This document shows, one piece after another, positions 7,060 to 16,481 of a DNA stretch of 64,000 nucleotides. The DNA is from Bacteroidales bacterium (GTDB taxonomy: Bacteria; Bacteroidota; Bacteroidia; Bacteroidales; Muribaculaceae): positions 1 through 64,000 of the forward strand of contig CAJTEX010000015.1 of NCBI GenBank assembly GCA_910575615.1, read 5' to 3'. The first letter of the stretch is position 1, and each line of letters starts with the position of its first letter. The notes under the pieces were generated by a model. That model was given only the letters and a program-made list of their open reading frames with translations. It had not been told where the DNA came from and made no database searches. Position numbers and translations under genes: made by a program.

Positions 7060-9253
7060 TTTTGTTCTCTTTAGAATCCAAATAAGACTTTATCCAATCA
7101 AGTCCTTCCTGGATATACTTTGGAGGGATTAGATTGTCAATTAATTTGTCGTTATATAGCAGAGAAATGGCAAAGTCAGCTTTTGAGAAACCTCCTTTAA
7201 TTTCCAACTTCTTAAATATTTTTTCTTGAAGTTCTTTAGCGGAATTACTATTCTTCAGTAGATTTGCTACGGTAGTAATTGTTCCCATTTTTTTGAGTCC
7301 TTCTGTACGGAATAATTCAAGGTTCGTAAAGATCAATGCGTCCTCAAACGTATAAGGACATATTTCTGTTTCGGTATCATCATCTTTATTCCACTTGACC
7401 TTCACTGGAGTTTGGTAGGCAATCCTTACATTATTGATCAATTTCTCTTTATCATCAAGCACTAACAAATCGTCAATCTGCTCCTTTTCTGGAAGCCAAT
7501 CTAATATTGAAGGATTTCCTGTGTTATATCCACTCCCTTTAGCTGTAATTACAGCCGGATGGGTCTCTTTCCCATCGACTCCTATTTTTGTTTCAGTCGC
7601 ATCTATATCAGTCACAATTAGAGTCGCGATTCCAAGTCGTTCAATAAGTTTTCGGAACCTATGGGCATGTCGCCCATTCACCTCTATGACTGAAATATAA
7701 TGCGAGTCCATTCCAACTTTCGATAGGAATCCAGGTACAAGTATTTTTTCAGCGGGACCTTCAACTAATATTGTCGCATCAGAGAAGAATATATCGTAAT
7801 GAGTCAGACGAATATATCGTGTTACAAATTGTTGCGTTTCCTTATCGGGCCCAAATGTACTTGAAAGATTAACTACTTTTGAAATAGGAAGTTTATCGTC
7901 AGCATCCATAACTCGTCTGAAATAACGCATACAGTTTAAATCAAGTTCGTTTACAACATGATTTGAATGGGTGCTTAATACAAGTTGTGTACATAGCCAA
8001 GGATTATCCTCAATGAGTTTATTGTTGCATAGGGCTTCAAAAGCCTTTTTTACAAATACTTGTTGAGCCTGAGCGTGAAGATGCGCCTCAGGTTCCTCTA
8101 CAAATACCACATGAATTGGCTCAATTTTCTCATCTTCGCTTAATTCTCTTAACCATCGATCTCGAAAATCTATAAGTTTTAGATAAATCGAGATAAGATT
8201 TCTATATCCTAGACCATTATATTTTTCGGGAAGTGTAAGACCTTCCAGTCCGTGTATGGCAAATTGGACTGCTGAATCATGCTTGATGGCTTCTTCTATC
8301 TGAATCTTGCTACTTATTCTTATCATTGGATTTTGAAATCCAGGATAATTGATATTCTTCAATTCACCAACAGGATCCTTAAAAGTCCTTCTTAGTTTTT
8401 CGTCATATGTCTCATTGGCCTTTGTTATACCTCCAATAAGAACCAGGTCATCCGAAGTTAAATCATCTTCTTCGAGACATCTGCTTTTATAGTATTGTTG
8501 GAACTGCCGTGATAACGTATCAATATCATTGTCAGTTTGTCCTTCTGGATCAGAAAAATCGCGTGATGCTAGAATCGTATCAACTCTGATTAGCTTATCT
8601 AATGGATTGAATCCAAGTTCATCATCGGGAGTACTCTGAACTCTTTCTTCATCATCTGGATCAAGGGCATAGTCTATGATATAATATTTAACATCAAAGT
8701 ATTTTCTAAGATTTGCCCCTTTCCCTAAGAAATCACATAAATTTCTTGGATATAATTCCGGAGAGTACGCTTTCGCGTACTCCTCAGTCGACTCTAAAAA
8801 ATTAGCTTTTATCTTGGCTTTTTTGTAATCGGTGTATAACGTTGTAACATCCTTGGGTACATATTGTCCACGTACTCCTACTACTTTACCGTCCCATGTG
8901 CTAAGTGAAGGTATCAGGTGGTTTACACGATACTGTTCTCCATCGTTCACTTGTATCCAAACATCCATTGATGGCACAATGTCATCCCATTTATGAGAGT
9001 CTAATAATGCCTCATCAACAGTGTCATTTTCCAACCAATTTTCGCCTATTGCATCAATTAATGCCCAATTAGTGGCTGTAAATTCCTTAAGTGTGAATTT
9101 TTCAGTATTTTTAAGGAACCAAACAATAGCACTAATGGCAGAAGTTTTTCCACTGTTATTAGCACCAACAAATACCGTCTCTCTTTCTCCAAAGTCTATA
9201 TGGCAATTCTTTAATTTACGGAAATTCCGGATATGAACTGATTGTATTCTCAT
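7049..9253 (-). CDS. gajA: OLD-family ATP-dependent endonuclease, Gabija GajA-like
   Basis: This 734-residue protein has an ABC-type ATPase domain followed by a TOPRIM nuclease domain, the class 2 OLD layout. Walker A reads GANNSGKTS near residue 30, Walker B VVFVEEPEAHLHAQ, and the switch region LSTHSNHVV. The TOPRIM glutamate is in ILVEGPAEKIL and the DxD in LIVTDIDAT. GajA cuts DNA and is restrained by nucleotides until phage replication depletes them; that role is family knowledge. It overlaps the preceding methyltransferase gene by 4 bp (ATGA type) and the helicase gene by 11 bp. The linkage to a UvrD helicase supports Gabija over a stand-alone OLD protein. Confidence 0.82.
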   Translation of the reverse strand: MRIQSVHIRNFRKLKNCHIDFGERETVFVGANNSGKTSAISAIVWFLKNTEKFTLKEFTATNWALIDAIGENWLENDTVDEALLDSHKWDDIVPSMDVWIQVNDGEQYRVNHLIPSLSTWDGKVVGVRGQYVPKDVTTLYTDYKKAKIKANFLESTEEYAKAYSPELYPRNLCDFLGKGANLRKYFDVKYYIIDYALDPDDEERVQSTPDDELGFNPLDKLIRVDTILASRDFSDPEGQTDNDIDTLSRQFQQYYKSRCLEEDDLTSDDLVLIGGITKANETYDEKLRRTFKDPVGELKNINYPGFQNPMIRISSKIQIEEAIKHDSAVQFAIHGLEGLTLPEKYNGLGYRNLISIYLKLIDFRDRWLRELSEDEKIEPIHVVFVEEPEAHLHAQAQQVFVKKAFEALCNNKLIEDNPWLCTQLVLSTHSNHVVNELDLNCMRYFRRVMDADDKLPISKVVNLSSTFGPDKETQQFVTRYIRLTHYDIFFSDATILVEGPAEKILVPGFLSKVGMDSHYISVIEVNGRHAHRFRKLIERLGIATLIVTDIDATETKIGVDGKETHPAVITAKGSGYNTGNPSILDWLPEKEQIDDLLVLDDKEKLINNVRIAYQTPVKVKWNKDDDTETEICPYTFEDALIFTNLELFRTEGLKKMGTITTVANLLKNSNSAKELQEKIFKKLEIKGGFSKADFAISLLYNDKLIDNLIPPKYIQEGLDWIKSYLDSKENKNGK

Positions 9254-10863
9254 ATGTTAGTTCTCCCTTTCTTTAGTCTTCTGGAAGACAATTTTTCCCA
9301 GATGGTACGCCCTAATTTAACTTCTTCTGACGAATAACCGCATTTCTCAATGAGTATTTTTTGGTCTGTAAAATCAAGAATTTTGTCAATAGATTCTCCT
9401 TTACGAAGCATTGCATCTATCTCATCAAAAATCATATCATTGTCTTCATTATAAGGTAGATATATGGACTCTACCTCGCTGGGCATCAGTTCCAATACGC
9501 CACCTCCAAAGTTCCTGCCTACTATTTCGGCATGAGCAAAAGAGAGTGAATTATAGTAGCTCGCTACAAATGCCTTGTGATTAGTGCCTAGCTTAAAGAA
9601 TACACGATGCATTGTATCTGTGGTATAAGCTTGAGCACTGTTTAATACAAGACGAGGGAATAGATGATTTCTTCGTAGGAACAGAGCGTCTGAGAGTTTA
9701 ACCGAAGGGATTACAAACCAGTCATCGCGGATGCTGGTCTTGTATCCTTTATTAATCCCATCTGCCTCGCCGGAGGCTATATATTCTTTTGCGCCGTCAT
9801 GATTAGCAATTTCCTCTTTTGATCTAAACACAAGTAAGTGTGCACGACTACCTTTATTCACATTTTTCTGCCAGTCGTGCGCTGTGAAATCAAGACTTGA
9901 CACTTGCACGCTTCTTCCGACCATGGGTTTTGCAAAATCATCTAATCCATAGAAATCAACAATCGATTTCGGTACTGTAAAATACTGATTGGCACCTGTC
10001 GTAATGCCGACTTCTACAGAAGCATAGTCTCCAATATGGTGTTCCGCATTTGATGACAAATTCTCAATGAAAGAGATTTCCTCTTCTGATAGAAAATAAT
10101 ATGACCACTTATCGGAATCCTTATTGACTGTTTTTGTGTTGAAATGCAGTCCTCCATTAAGCAGGAATTGTAAAGCTGGAATATCCTTGACATCAACATG
10201 GTCAATATTATGTCTTCCACTTCCATCTTTTTCACAAAGCAGCAAAACCACTTCTTGTTGAATGTCATCAAATACAAGCTGCTCAAATGAAATGATATTC
10301 ACTTGGTTAAAGGCCTTGATAAGATAATTTCTAAGTTGCTTGGCATAGGATACTTGTAGTATATCTGCTGGCACAACAAAAGCAATTTTTCCTCGCTCCT
10401 TCAACAATAAAGAGCTACCTACTATGAAGGTTACCCAAGCATTTGTCAATTTTGAGTACTTCAATTTAGCCTTCTTAAAAATATCAGCAGCTAAAGATTG
10501 CAGCGATTGGTCATAATATTGGTAACGAATAAACGGAGGATTCCCAACCACAAGATCAAAACGTTGATTTGTCGTCAAGCAAAATTCATGAAAATCACGA
10601 TTTTGAATCTCTGCGTCAGGAAGATCAATCGCCAATGCCTTATTAGCCTCTTCCTCATCTAATTCTATGCCAAGAAATGATGTAAAATCCATATTGAGAT
10701 TTTGCATCTGCTCAAAGAATACACCATCTCCACAACTGGGTTCCAAAATATCAGGATGCGTCAAGCCTGACATTCCCCATTGTAACAGGAATGCGGCTAT
10801 CTGCGGAGGTGTATAATATCCCCCTCTCAATTTCTGCTCGGTTGCATTTTCAAATAGTTGCAT
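9250..10863 (-). CDS. N6-adenine DNA methyltransferase (TaqI/Eco57I-like class)
   Basis: This 537-residue gamma-class adenine methyltransferase shows the N-terminal GGYYTPPQIA segment, the AdoMet motif ILEPSCGDGVF and the catalytic NPPFIRYQYY. The C-terminal half would hold the target-recognition region. No nuclease motif is evident. It starts 14 bp inside the end of the type IIG gene and ends overlapping the OLD nuclease gene, so all would be made from one message. It may methylate the second strand or half-site of the type IIG target, since some such enzymes need a partner methyltransferase. It could instead supply self-marking for the whole cluster. Confidence 0.85.
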   Translation of the reverse strand: MQLFENATEQKLRGGYYTPPQIAAFLLQWGMSGLTHPDILEPSCGDGVFFEQMQNLNMDFTSFLGIELDEEEANKALAIDLPDAEIQNRDFHEFCLTTNQRFDLVVGNPPFIRYQYYDQSLQSLAADIFKKAKLKYSKLTNAWVTFIVGSSLLLKERGKIAFVVPADILQVSYAKQLRNYLIKAFNQVNIISFEQLVFDDIQQEVVLLLCEKDGSGRHNIDHVDVKDIPALQFLLNGGLHFNTKTVNKDSDKWSYYFLSEEEISFIENLSSNAEHHIGDYASVEVGITTGANQYFTVPKSIVDFYGLDDFAKPMVGRSVQVSSLDFTAHDWQKNVNKGSRAHLLVFRSKEEIANHDGAKEYIASGEADGINKGYKTSIRDDWFVIPSVKLSDALFLRRNHLFPRLVLNSAQAYTTDTMHRVFFKLGTNHKAFVASYYNSLSFAHAEIVGRNFGGGVLELMPSEVESIYLPYNEDNDMIFDEIDAMLRKGESIDKILDFTDQKILIEKCGYSSEEVKLGRTIWEKLSSRRLKKGRTNI

Positions 10864-13846
10864 ATATCTCTGATATTTTGGGTATTTGATAATATTCTTC
10901 CTCTATCAGACAGAAGAGCTTTTGAATAAGAACCTCCATTTCATTCTTCTTAATGGAGAAATTTCTTTTCAAGGGTGTAAGGATTCGGTTGTTGTTCCCG
11001 GCATTGACAATTCTATCCCCAATTGAGATAAGTTCTTGTTGTAGAGCAGATATGTCATCATGCAATTGTTTATCAACCGGATTGGTAAAATCAATTGACC
11101 TAAAAGGTAATTGCTTGAGGACTTTAGTACCTCTTGCAATGAAACCACCCCGAAATATCTCACCATACAAAGATGAGACCCATTCAAGAGGTCTTGATGT
11201 GAGTAGTGCTTGGAGGTAATAAATTGAGTATGGAGAGTTCTCCGGCAAACTGATAATACAATATCCTGCGGTCCCTCCAGATGAAACCAAAGTGCCATAA
11301 ATATCTACGGCATACTTTTCTCCTTGAGAGAGCACTCCTACAATTAGTTTGCATGGTAGTTCGCATGCTTCAAGACTCTGATGCCTTCCGTATCTATGCC
11401 ATTCATTGTCATTGTCCGGGGTGGGCTTAATGTCACGAGTCTTTCTGTCCAGTTCGTGCTTAAAAGCCATTATGTAGGAATATCCTAAAGGATATTTTTC
11501 AGCCAATTCCTCCAGTGATACTATCTGCAACTTCCCATTGCCGTCTTTAATATAGGGGAAAATTACACGAGCATTCGGTCTGAATGAATTATAGGAGCTC
11601 AGACCATCCTTGACAGTCTTAAAATAAGGCTTGGTAAGACTCTTTTCTATTTCCCATGTGGAGTTACCTCTCAAAAATGAATAAGTGGTTGCAGTCTCGG
11701 CGATAGGCTGAAAAATATAGGTCTTATTAGCACTTGTCTGAATACCGTTAAAGATATTATCGCTTCCAACTGCATCTGACAAGGTATAGCCATCTCTTTG
11801 AATCTTTTCAAAAAGTTGGTCGAATTCCATTGGTAATAATGCCCATGTATCAGAACTGATATAATCTGATGAGCGTTCAGTTATGTCATTAACGTCATGT
11901 CTGGTTCTCCAAAGAGAAAGATCACGAACTTCTTCATACTTGAAGTTGGGATTGTTTTCCTTGGTTAAAATCAGCAGACACGTATATGTGGTTTTGCCAT
12001 TGAATACTTGGTTTGCACCAAAGGAGATGAGTTCTGCGAGATGATGATTTATGGCAATTAAGTCTCTCAGTTTAAGAGCTGCACCTACTTTCATGAATTT
12101 GCTAGGTATGATATACCCAAGAGCTCCATCATCTTTTAAGAGTTGAAGCCCACGTTCTATAAACAGGAAGTACTTGTCATACTGTTTATAGGCCGAATTG
12201 TATTTTGACGGATATAATGGATGCTCTAATGGAGTAAGATTCTTCATATCCTCCGATGACATATATGGAGGATTCCCAATAACGACATCAAATTTCAATT
12301 CTCCGAAATCGTACGTGTTAATAGACTCTCTGAGGTTTGTGTTTTTTACATCATCAGGCCCCAAAAGGCTGTTCCCGAAAAATATATTTTGAGATAAACT
12401 TGGCAATATCGGCTTATGACCGGATAAAGAGTTTACATTCTCATCCTCCAGCACCTTAAGCAATAGCCCAAACTTAGTCGCTTCTGTCGCATTGTAATCT
12501 TTATCTACTCCAAAAATACAGTTAGTAAGTATTTTAACCTTCATAGAGTAGGGCAAACGAAAACCGTCTATACCAGTGCGGCAGAGTTCTTCCGGATTAT
12601 TATGAATATAGTAATCCAATGTAACGTCACTCAATAATTGGAATAGTTCCAGTAAAAATGCACCAGAACCGCATGCGATATCAGCAAATTTCATCTCGCA
12701 TAGTTGGCCCAGATTTTTACCTACGGCTCTAGGGAGTACGGCACGCCTAAGTATCTCTTGGATTATATATGTCGGTGTGGTAACAACGTCTCTATCGACA
12801 TTTTCCGGCTTATCAACTAGCGCCAACGAACCATCGACATCTGCAATCCGTTTAGAGAGGAATATTTCATAAATCCGACCAAGAATATCTGATGACAAAA
12901 CGGCAAAAGAATATGGAGTTTCAGGATAATACAACTGCCTTACAATATCCCAGAAAGTCGAAGATATATTGCCGATTAATTGTGGTGCCAGAAACTCATC
13001 AAAGAGACCGGAATTATACTTTAGGTCGGCCTTATGGAATAAAGATACTAATTCAGTAGCATCTCCTTTTTCTGCAATATACAGTAATTCTTGATAAGTC
13101 TCAATGTTGCGATCCTCACATACACGTAGAAATAGGAGTTTATTAATATAGCTTTGCACGATGTCCGATAATTGGTCGAGCGGCATCTCTGGACTCTCTC
13201 GATGTATTTCATTCGCTAACGCAAGTCTCCAATTATTTATCTGCTCAAGAAATAACTTATCTATTGGCTTGTAATCGATATTGCGTTCAATATGCGCCCA
13301 GTTCTTATCAAAATCACCATTATATACACTGTCCTGACTCAGCAAGGAAGAAATCTCATCAAATTTTTCCGCATATTCAGTATAATGATAGCTCTTGATG
13401 AGACACTTTTTTCTACTATCGTCACCATTTACAGGTATGGTTGTATCGTAGATGTACAAATACTCAAAATTAGAAAGCACAGAAATATTAAGTCCTGCAG
13501 TATAACCATATCTGCGCACTTGTCTAGCTGGACCATCTTCCACCTCAATTTTGACATGCGGTTTCTTGGCTTCCAAAAAGAATTTTCTTTCTGAAAACAG
13601 TCTAAAAGTGTAATCTGGTTTCTTAGTATTAGTATGGGCATTAGCTTTTAAGGGTTCTTCCAAAAGAACCTCCCTCTCATTAGTGCTCTTACCCTGAACG
13701 TTTTTAATATCCCAACCCAACAATTCAAACAGAGGGTCGAGGAAATCGCTCCGTAATAAGGTTTCGTTATATCGTTCTGATTTGTAATAGTCAAAATCTT
13801 GTCGAAATCTTGATACCAGATCAGCAACTTTTATTTTCTTTTCCAT
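10850..13846 (-). CDS. Type IIG restriction enzyme with fused N6-adenine methyltransferase
   Basis: This 998-residue protein combines cleavage and modification. Near the N-terminus, PDYTFRL followed by FFLEAKKP fits a PD-(D/E)xK nuclease core. A helical connector follows, then the methyltransferase core with DIACGSGAFLLELF (motif I) and VVIGNPPYMS (motif IV), and a C-terminal target-recognition region. The length fits Eco57I-like type IIG enzymes. The gene follows a small HTH gene and overlaps the next methyltransferase gene by 14 bp. Codon use is AT-rich compared with the backbone, which fits horizontal transfer. The recognition sequence cannot be read from sequence alone. Confidence 0.85.
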   Translation of the reverse strand: MEKKIKVADLVSRFRQDFDYYKSERYNETLLRSDFLDPLFELLGWDIKNVQGKSTNEREVLLEEPLKANAHTNTKKPDYTFRLFSERKFFLEAKKPHVKIEVEDGPARQVRRYGYTAGLNISVLSNFEYLYIYDTTIPVNGDDSRKKCLIKSYHYTEYAEKFDEISSLLSQDSVYNGDFDKNWAHIERNIDYKPIDKLFLEQINNWRLALANEIHRESPEMPLDQLSDIVQSYINKLLFLRVCEDRNIETYQELLYIAEKGDATELVSLFHKADLKYNSGLFDEFLAPQLIGNISSTFWDIVRQLYYPETPYSFAVLSSDILGRIYEIFLSKRIADVDGSLALVDKPENVDRDVVTTPTYIIQEILRRAVLPRAVGKNLGQLCEMKFADIACGSGAFLLELFQLLSDVTLDYYIHNNPEELCRTGIDGFRLPYSMKVKILTNCIFGVDKDYNATEATKFGLLLKVLEDENVNSLSGHKPILPSLSQNIFFGNSLLGPDDVKNTNLRESINTYDFGELKFDVVIGNPPYMSSEDMKNLTPLEHPLYPSKYNSAYKQYDKYFLFIERGLQLLKDDGALGYIIPSKFMKVGAALKLRDLIAINHHLAELISFGANQVFNGKTTYTCLLILTKENNPNFKYEEVRDLSLWRTRHDVNDITERSSDYISSDTWALLPMEFDQLFEKIQRDGYTLSDAVGSDNIFNGIQTSANKTYIFQPIAETATTYSFLRGNSTWEIEKSLTKPYFKTVKDGLSSYNSFRPNARVIFPYIKDGNGKLQIVSLEELAEKYPLGYSYIMAFKHELDRKTRDIKPTPDNDNEWHRYGRHQSLEACELPCKLIVGVLSQGEKYAVDIYGTLVSSGGTAGYCIISLPENSPYSIYYLQALLTSRPLEWVSSLYGEIFRGGFIARGTKVLKQLPFRSIDFTNPVDKQLHDDISALQQELISIGDRIVNAGNNNRILTPLKRNFSIKKNEMEVLIQKLFCLIEEEYYQIPKISEIYATI

Positions 13847-14126
13847 ATTCAGCTATACTTTCTGAAACAATAGATAAAACATCATTTGCTGATGACTCAC
13901 CAGCGATTACATCATATACTTTGTCTGCTAACCATAATTGTCGTAATTCGCTTTCATCTATATTGTAGTATTTGGCCAATATGGGTATATGCTCTTCTTT
14001 TGCAAATCTTTCTCCTCGCTCAATGCGGCTATACATAGGTGTATCTATGTCGAGCAGTGCCGCTATCTGTCTTTGTAGATAGTGATTCTCTTCTCTCAAC
14101 GACTTTAATTTCTGTGCGAAATACAT
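13821..14126 (-). CDS. XRE-type HTH controller protein
   Basis: This 101-residue protein has an N-terminal Cro/C1-type helix-turn-helix (about 5-60: FAQKLKSLREEN, then RQIAALLDIDTPMYSRIERG). It resembles restriction-modification controller (C) proteins, which time expression of the restriction gene. I chose the ATG at 14126; a longer reading from a TTG at 14150 exists but would run through the operator. The stop overlaps the type IIG start by 26 bp. A perfect inverted repeat at 14143-14161 covers the -7 box and is a likely binding site for autoregulation. Confidence 0.8.
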   Translation of the reverse strand: MYFAQKLKSLREENHYLQRQIAALLDIDTPMYSRIERGERFAKEEHIPILAKYYNIDESELRQLWLADKVYDVIAGESSANDVLSIVSESIAEYGKENKSC

Positions 14127-14142
14127 TGTTGTCAAATTTTGA

Positions 14143-14165
14143 TTTGTCAATTTATGACAAAATTA
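14143..14165 (-). promoter_or_regulatory. Promoter and candidate operator of the RM/Gabija operon
   Basis: On the minus strand a -7 box TAATTTTG occupies 14158-14165. A perfect inverted repeat tttgtca-attta-tgacaaa spans 14143-14161 and overlaps that box. A further ttgtcaa lies near 14129. This fits a controller-protein box; binding is inferred. Confidence 0.55.
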
Positions 14166-14289
14166 ATGATTATTTTTGATGCAACCAAATTTCCTCAACA
14201 TTTTCTGTCAAGTAGAAGCTGATGGAAGGTATAAGAAAGTGCCACCGGCAACTGCGTGAGCTGTCGATGGCATTAAATTGGGATTAATG

Positions 14290-15486
14290 TCACATATGGA
14301 AGCCTCCGTTGATGTGCTTGCCTCGGCGTTTGGCGCGCCATGCGTCGAGGGCTTGCTTAGGAGTAAGCTCCGGATGTCTTGCCTTGAACTCAGGGAATGT
14401 CTCGGCATCGCCTCCGGATACTGAACAGCCTCCATCATCGGGGGCAGGCGGTTGCTGAGTATGACTGAACGATGAGGCAAAGGAAGAAGTCGCAGACTGC
14501 TTAGGCTCGTCTGGATTTGATGAAAATACTTTGGGGACTTTGACTTCCGGTACGAATTTCAAATAGACGGTAGAGTATTCTCCCTTACATCCATCGACAC
14601 GGATTGCTTTACCGGCAACGTAGTCATTAATCTGCTGTCCCGAAAATTTCACTCCTCGGAAATTGGTTATCGGGACAATAGAGCCGTCGGCATACATCCA
14701 TTTTGAGTCGGGATGCAATGGTCGATTCTCTGAAAGATGCTTTCGAATATTACTGTAACTGAAACGCCGGTCAATCTTCGATGCAGAAAACCGTTTCCCT
14801 TTTCGGGTGTACCACAGGCCTTGCACCTCATTGGTGCCACGCCTGTATTTGTATTCTATACCGACACCTGACGCTTTGAGTTTAGCCTTGAATTTGTCAA
14901 AATCGCAGATGCTACGATCTTCCCATGCATCATTTACTGCATTGAAAATCTCATATCTGATTTTCTCGACACCACGAAGTTGGTCCACATTCGTATGCTG
15001 CTTACCTTCGGAAATATGCAGCCCATACTCCTCAGTCAAGGAACGACAAGCGTCTTTATTGCGGCTATAATCATTACTGTCGGAGATAGTATCACCGAAA
15101 TTATTGATGCGGCTATACACCAAATGGCAGTGCGGATAATCCTTGTCGAAATGTCTGACCAATATATAAGGAGTGTCTTTTATGTCCATTCTCTCCATAT
15201 ATTTTCCAGCGATTTCAACCATCATTTCCTCTGTCACCTTGTCCTTATCCAAGGCGTGAAAGTTGAGAGAAATGTGTCCGACCGGGTCTTTGACATTCGG
15301 ATTCATAGATATGTTATCCTGTAAAGAGGCGGTGATTTCCGCTCGCCCACCTGACAGAAATACATCTTTAGAGTCGATGATTTTCCATTCATCACAGGGC
15401 GAACCATCCGGTTTGTCCTTCTTCTTTCGGGTGACATAATCAATGCAACCTCCGGCACTTCCGCCGTTGCTTATCTTGCCCATCAT
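14290..15486 (-). CDS. Relaxase / mobilization nuclease (MobA-like)
   Basis: This 398-residue protein has a relaxase domain of the PF03432 type. The metal-binding three-His pattern is visible in RHFDKDYPHCHLVYSRIN near residue 110, and an upstream tyrosine in GGCIDYVTRKKK is the candidate nucleophile. It would nick oriT and pilot the single strand during mobilisation by a co-resident conjugative element. It overlaps the MobC-like gene by 4 bp. A candidate oriT lies at 15911-16040. Confidence 0.88.
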   Translation of the reverse strand: MMGKISNGGSAGGCIDYVTRKKKDKPDGSPCDEWKIIDSKDVFLSGGRAEITASLQDNISMNPNVKDPVGHISLNFHALDKDKVTEEMMVEIAGKYMERMDIKDTPYILVRHFDKDYPHCHLVYSRINNFGDTISDSNDYSRNKDACRSLTEEYGLHISEGKQHTNVDQLRGVEKIRYEIFNAVNDAWEDRSICDFDKFKAKLKASGVGIEYKYRRGTNEVQGLWYTRKGKRFSASKIDRRFSYSNIRKHLSENRPLHPDSKWMYADGSIVPITNFRGVKFSGQQINDYVAGKAIRVDGCKGEYSTVYLKFVPEVKVPKVFSSNPDEPKQSATSSFASSFSHTQQPPAPDDGGCSVSGGDAETFPEFKARHPELTPKQALDAWRAKRRGKHINGGFHM

Positions 15487-15878
15487 ACGCTGTCGGGAGT
15501 ATTACGATAGGTTTTGATAAGCGACAAAATAAAGTCCCGGCATTCGTACATGTCCCGAAAAAGTTGGACAAGGTTCTCATTTGTTGAACCTCTGTTTAGA
15601 ATAGATGAACAGAATTTGGCGATGCGATTGAGATTCTCGGCTATGCCCTGGAGATCTCTAATCGCCTTTACGTCTTTGGGTTTTAGACGCTCCGTCACCG
15701 TACAATGGATTGATGCCTGACGGATATATTCCGAACGGTTCAATCCAGCAACAATTGCCTTGTTCATCATTATCTCATATTTGTCGAGGTCGTATTTCAC
15801 CGGAACAACGATTGATTTTCGTTCCTCGGCGGGTAGTTTGGGTCGACCTTTGGAAGGTCGGGAATTGTATCTTCTCAT
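15483..15878 (-). CDS. MobC-like mobilization accessory protein
   Basis: This 131-residue basic protein has a ribbon-helix-helix-like N-terminal half (IVVPVKYDLDKYEIMMNKA, then LNRSEYIRQAS) and a MobC-type C-terminal region (LQGIAENLNRIAKF). Such proteins bind oriT next to the nick site and help the relaxase form the relaxosome. It lies directly upstream of the relaxase gene and overlaps it by 4 bp. The structured stretch on its other side is the likely oriT. Confidence 0.82.
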   Translation of the reverse strand: MRRYNSRPSKGRPKLPAEERKSIVVPVKYDLDKYEIMMNKAIVAGLNRSEYIRQASIHCTVTERLKPKDVKAIRDLQGIAENLNRIAKFCSSILNRGSTNENLVQLFRDMYECRDFILSLIKTYRNTPDSV

Positions 15879-15910
15879 AATAGCAGTGTGTTTAGAAGTC
15901 TGTGACCATC

Positions 15911-16045
15911 GGGAGCGGTTGGGCGAGTCGTTTTCGGATTACTTGTAATACGAAAACATAAACTCGCTCCAACCCCAACCGAACACTGACGATAGTTTCG
16001 AGCTGCGCGAAACTAAAGCCCGCTTTTAGTGGTCATGATTAATCA
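15911..16045. other. Candidate oriT: nested inverted repeats beside the mobilization genes
   Basis: ggttgggcgagt (15917-15928) pairs with actcgctccaacc (15962-15974), with one bulged base. Inside it, gttttcg (15930-15936) pairs with cgaaaac (15951-15957). Two smaller dyads follow: agtttcg with cgaaact (15994-16014), and actaaag with cttttagt (16012-16030). No gene covers this gap between the MobC-like gene and the DUF3408-like gene. The position and nested dyads are typical of oriT. The nick site is not identified. Confidence 0.55.
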
Positions 16046-16070
16046 TTTTTAGACAGTTGCAATCAAACAA

Positions 16071-16481
16071 TCAGAGTTTGCGCCAGATTTCGTGGTCGGC
16101 GGCGTAGTCGTCCATGTGGCGAAGAAGCACCGAGTCGATGAAGCCGGAGATGGTGGTGTCGATGCCTCCGAGACGGCGAACCATCAACGCGATGCGGTTG
16201 TATAGTTCCTTGCTGATGCTTGTCTGCTTTCGCTGTTCAATTATCTTCGGGGCGAGGTAAGCTGACTTGTATTCATCGTACTCCAACTTGCGCTGTCTGA
16301 TGCCGATGCGCTGTTGTTTCGGCTCAGTTGCCGACAGTGGTGCAACTGTTGTGTCGTTCTCGGCGGTTACGGTGTCCGCAATGTTGACAGAGGTGTCACT
16401 GATGACTTCGACACTGTTATTGAAGATGTTTTCAGTCATTTCGGATGACTGAGTTTCTGTAAAATTCTTTTTATTACTCAT
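16071..16481 (-). CDS. DUF3408-like protein of mobilizable elements
   Basis: This 136-residue protein has a low-complexity N-terminal half rich in Thr, Asn and Glu. Its C-terminal half resembles a ribbon-helix-helix region (TSISKELYNRIALMVRRLG, then TISGFIDSVLLRHM), as in the DUF3408 family found in Bacteroidetes conjugative and mobilizable elements. A DNA-binding or partition role is likely but unproven. Its start overlaps the end of the primase gene by 4 bp. The candidate oriT lies just downstream. Confidence 0.65.
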   Translation of the reverse strand: MSNKKNFTETQSSEMTENIFNNSVEVISDTSVNIADTVTAENDTTVAPLSATEPKQQRIGIRQRKLEYDEYKSAYLAPKIIEQRKQTSISKELYNRIALMVRRLGGIDTTISGFIDSVLLRHMDDYAADHEIWRKL

